In this document: piece after piece, positions 63,639 through 64,000 of the stretch | Position numbering within the stretch: the first letter of the stretch is position 1 | Layout of the letters: every line of letters starts with the position of its first letter | Assembly (NCBI RefSeq): GCF_004005855.1 | Contig: NZ_SACL01000005.1 | Location: forward strand, 124,001-188,000 | Origin: Rhodovarius crocodyli | GTDB taxonomy: Bacteria; Pseudomonadota; Alphaproteobacteria; Acetobacterales; Acetobacteraceae | Reading direction: 5' to 3' | DNA: 64,000 nt | The notes under the pieces: generated by a model | Seen by the model: only the letters and a program-made list of their open reading frames with translations | Databases searched by the model: none | Told to the model about the DNA's origin: nothing | Position numbers and translations under genes: made by a program

Positions 63639-64000
63639 ACCGTCTTCCGATCGCGCTCTGCCTGGGCCTTCTGGCCACGCCCGCCCTGGCGCAGAACATC
63701 GACCTCTCACGCGGGGGCCCTGTCGACGTGACGGCCACCGACGGCATCGAATGGCGCCAGGAACAGCGCGTGGTGGTGGCGCGCGGCAACGCCCGCGCCA
63801 TCCGTGACGGCGTGACGGTGGATGCCGCGCGCCTGCTGGCCCGCTACCGCCCGCAATCGGGCACCCCGGCGCCCGCGCCCGCGGCCGGCAGCCCGGCCGA
63901 CAGCCCGCTTTCGGGCGGCAATGAGATCTGGCGGCTGGAGGCGGAAGGCAATGTCCGCATCTTCACCGAGACCGACACCGCCACCGGCGACCGCGCCGTC
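63635..64000 (+). CDS. lptA: LPS transport periplasmic protein LptA, N-terminal part (cut by window end)
   Basis: Periplasmic bridge protein that passes LPS from LptC to LptD. Only about 122 residues are visible. A signal peptide MNRLPIALCLGLLATPALAQ (1-20) is followed by the OstA-type repeat: VTATDGIEWRQEQRVVVARG and AEGNVRIFTETDTATGD. A Pro/Ala/Ser-rich insertion lies at about 75-95 inside the repeat region. ATG 63635 overlaps the lptC stop. lptB and rpoN would be expected next. Confidence 0.9.
   Translation, partial: MNRLPIALCLGLLATPALAQNIDLSRGGPVDVTATDGIEWRQEQRVVVARGNARAIRDGVTVDAARLLARYRPQSGTPAPAPAAGSPADSPLSGGNEIWRLEAEGNVRIFTETDTATGDRAV

Overview
The window is GC-rich, densely coded DNA from an alphaproteobacterium, most likely a member of the Acetobacteraceae (Roseomonas-like). 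I base that on family knowledge, not on a search. Supporting signs are hopanoid genes (hpnH, hpnN), an SAM-II riboswitch in front of metZ, the dnaK-dnaJ and hflK-hflC-htrA arrangements, tilS-ftsH, a kdsD-lptC-lptA lipopolysaccharide operon, PQQ-type dehydrogenase and TarD-type tartrate dehydratase genes. I see no tRNA, rRNA, CRISPR array, transposase or phage gene. Nothing looks like a genomic island: base composition is uniform apart from AT-rich intergenic hairpin repeats.

Layout. 1-1.2 kb: 3' end of aroC and a pirin. 1.4-4.5 kb: dnaJ and dnaK. 4.7-15.1 kb: a minus-strand run of eight genes. It begins with a thiamine-diphosphate enzyme and a complete sugar-type ABC importer, continues with a class III CoA-transferase, and reads directly into tilS and ftsH. 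15.2-16.8 kb: a small AtzG-like protein plus amidase. 17-21.5 kb: phytanoyl-CoA dioxygenase-like protein, PQQ-type sugar dehydrogenase, TorF-like porin and a cytochrome P450. 21.7-26.8 kb: htrA-hflC-hflK and, divergently, the Fe-S carrier ATPase mrp. 26.9-33.6 kb: a DUF599 membrane protein, hpnH, and divergently copC-copD-hpnN. 33.7-37.2 kb: apaG, lysE-type exporter, metZ with its riboswitch, and a 3-hydroxyacyl-CoA dehydrogenase. 37.3-40.2 kb: a YopT-family (C58) cysteine protease candidate, tarD and a divergent LysR regulator. 40.3-44.9 kb: PBP1A, ilvE and a histidine phosphatase. 45-51.1 kb: dppD-dppF ATPases, a stand-alone RAM domain protein, an MlrC (M81) protein, an ArgE-like deacylase and an AstE/aspartoacylase-like enzyme. 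51.1-55.9 kb: small secreted protein, adenosine-type kinase, bactofilin, a second small envelope protein, AEC transporter and a D-erythronate dehydrogenase-like enzyme. 56-59 kb: MocR/PdxR regulator and MFS exporter. 59.3-64 kb: a large glycosyltransferase, then kdsD-lptC-lptA (cut by the window edge).

Themes. Several groups concern the envelope and protein quality control: DnaK/J, FtsH with its HflKC partners, HtrA, PBP1A, bactofilin, hopanoid synthesis and transport, and LPS synthesis and transport. Other groups are small catabolic modules: carboxylate/CoA, tartrate, peptide and N-acyl amino acid, and C4 sugar acid.

The most notable non-coding structures are three families of intergenic hairpins. 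The first is an AT-rich three-hairpin element that fills the space between convergent genes. The second is a GC-rich 30-base palindrome with associated arms. The third is a set of 9-bp/3-nt-loop hairpins sitting on or just after stop codons. An SAM-II riboswitch with an apparent inserted hairpin precedes metZ. The most surprising coding candidates are the YopT-like protease and the catabolic operon that runs into tilS-ftsH.
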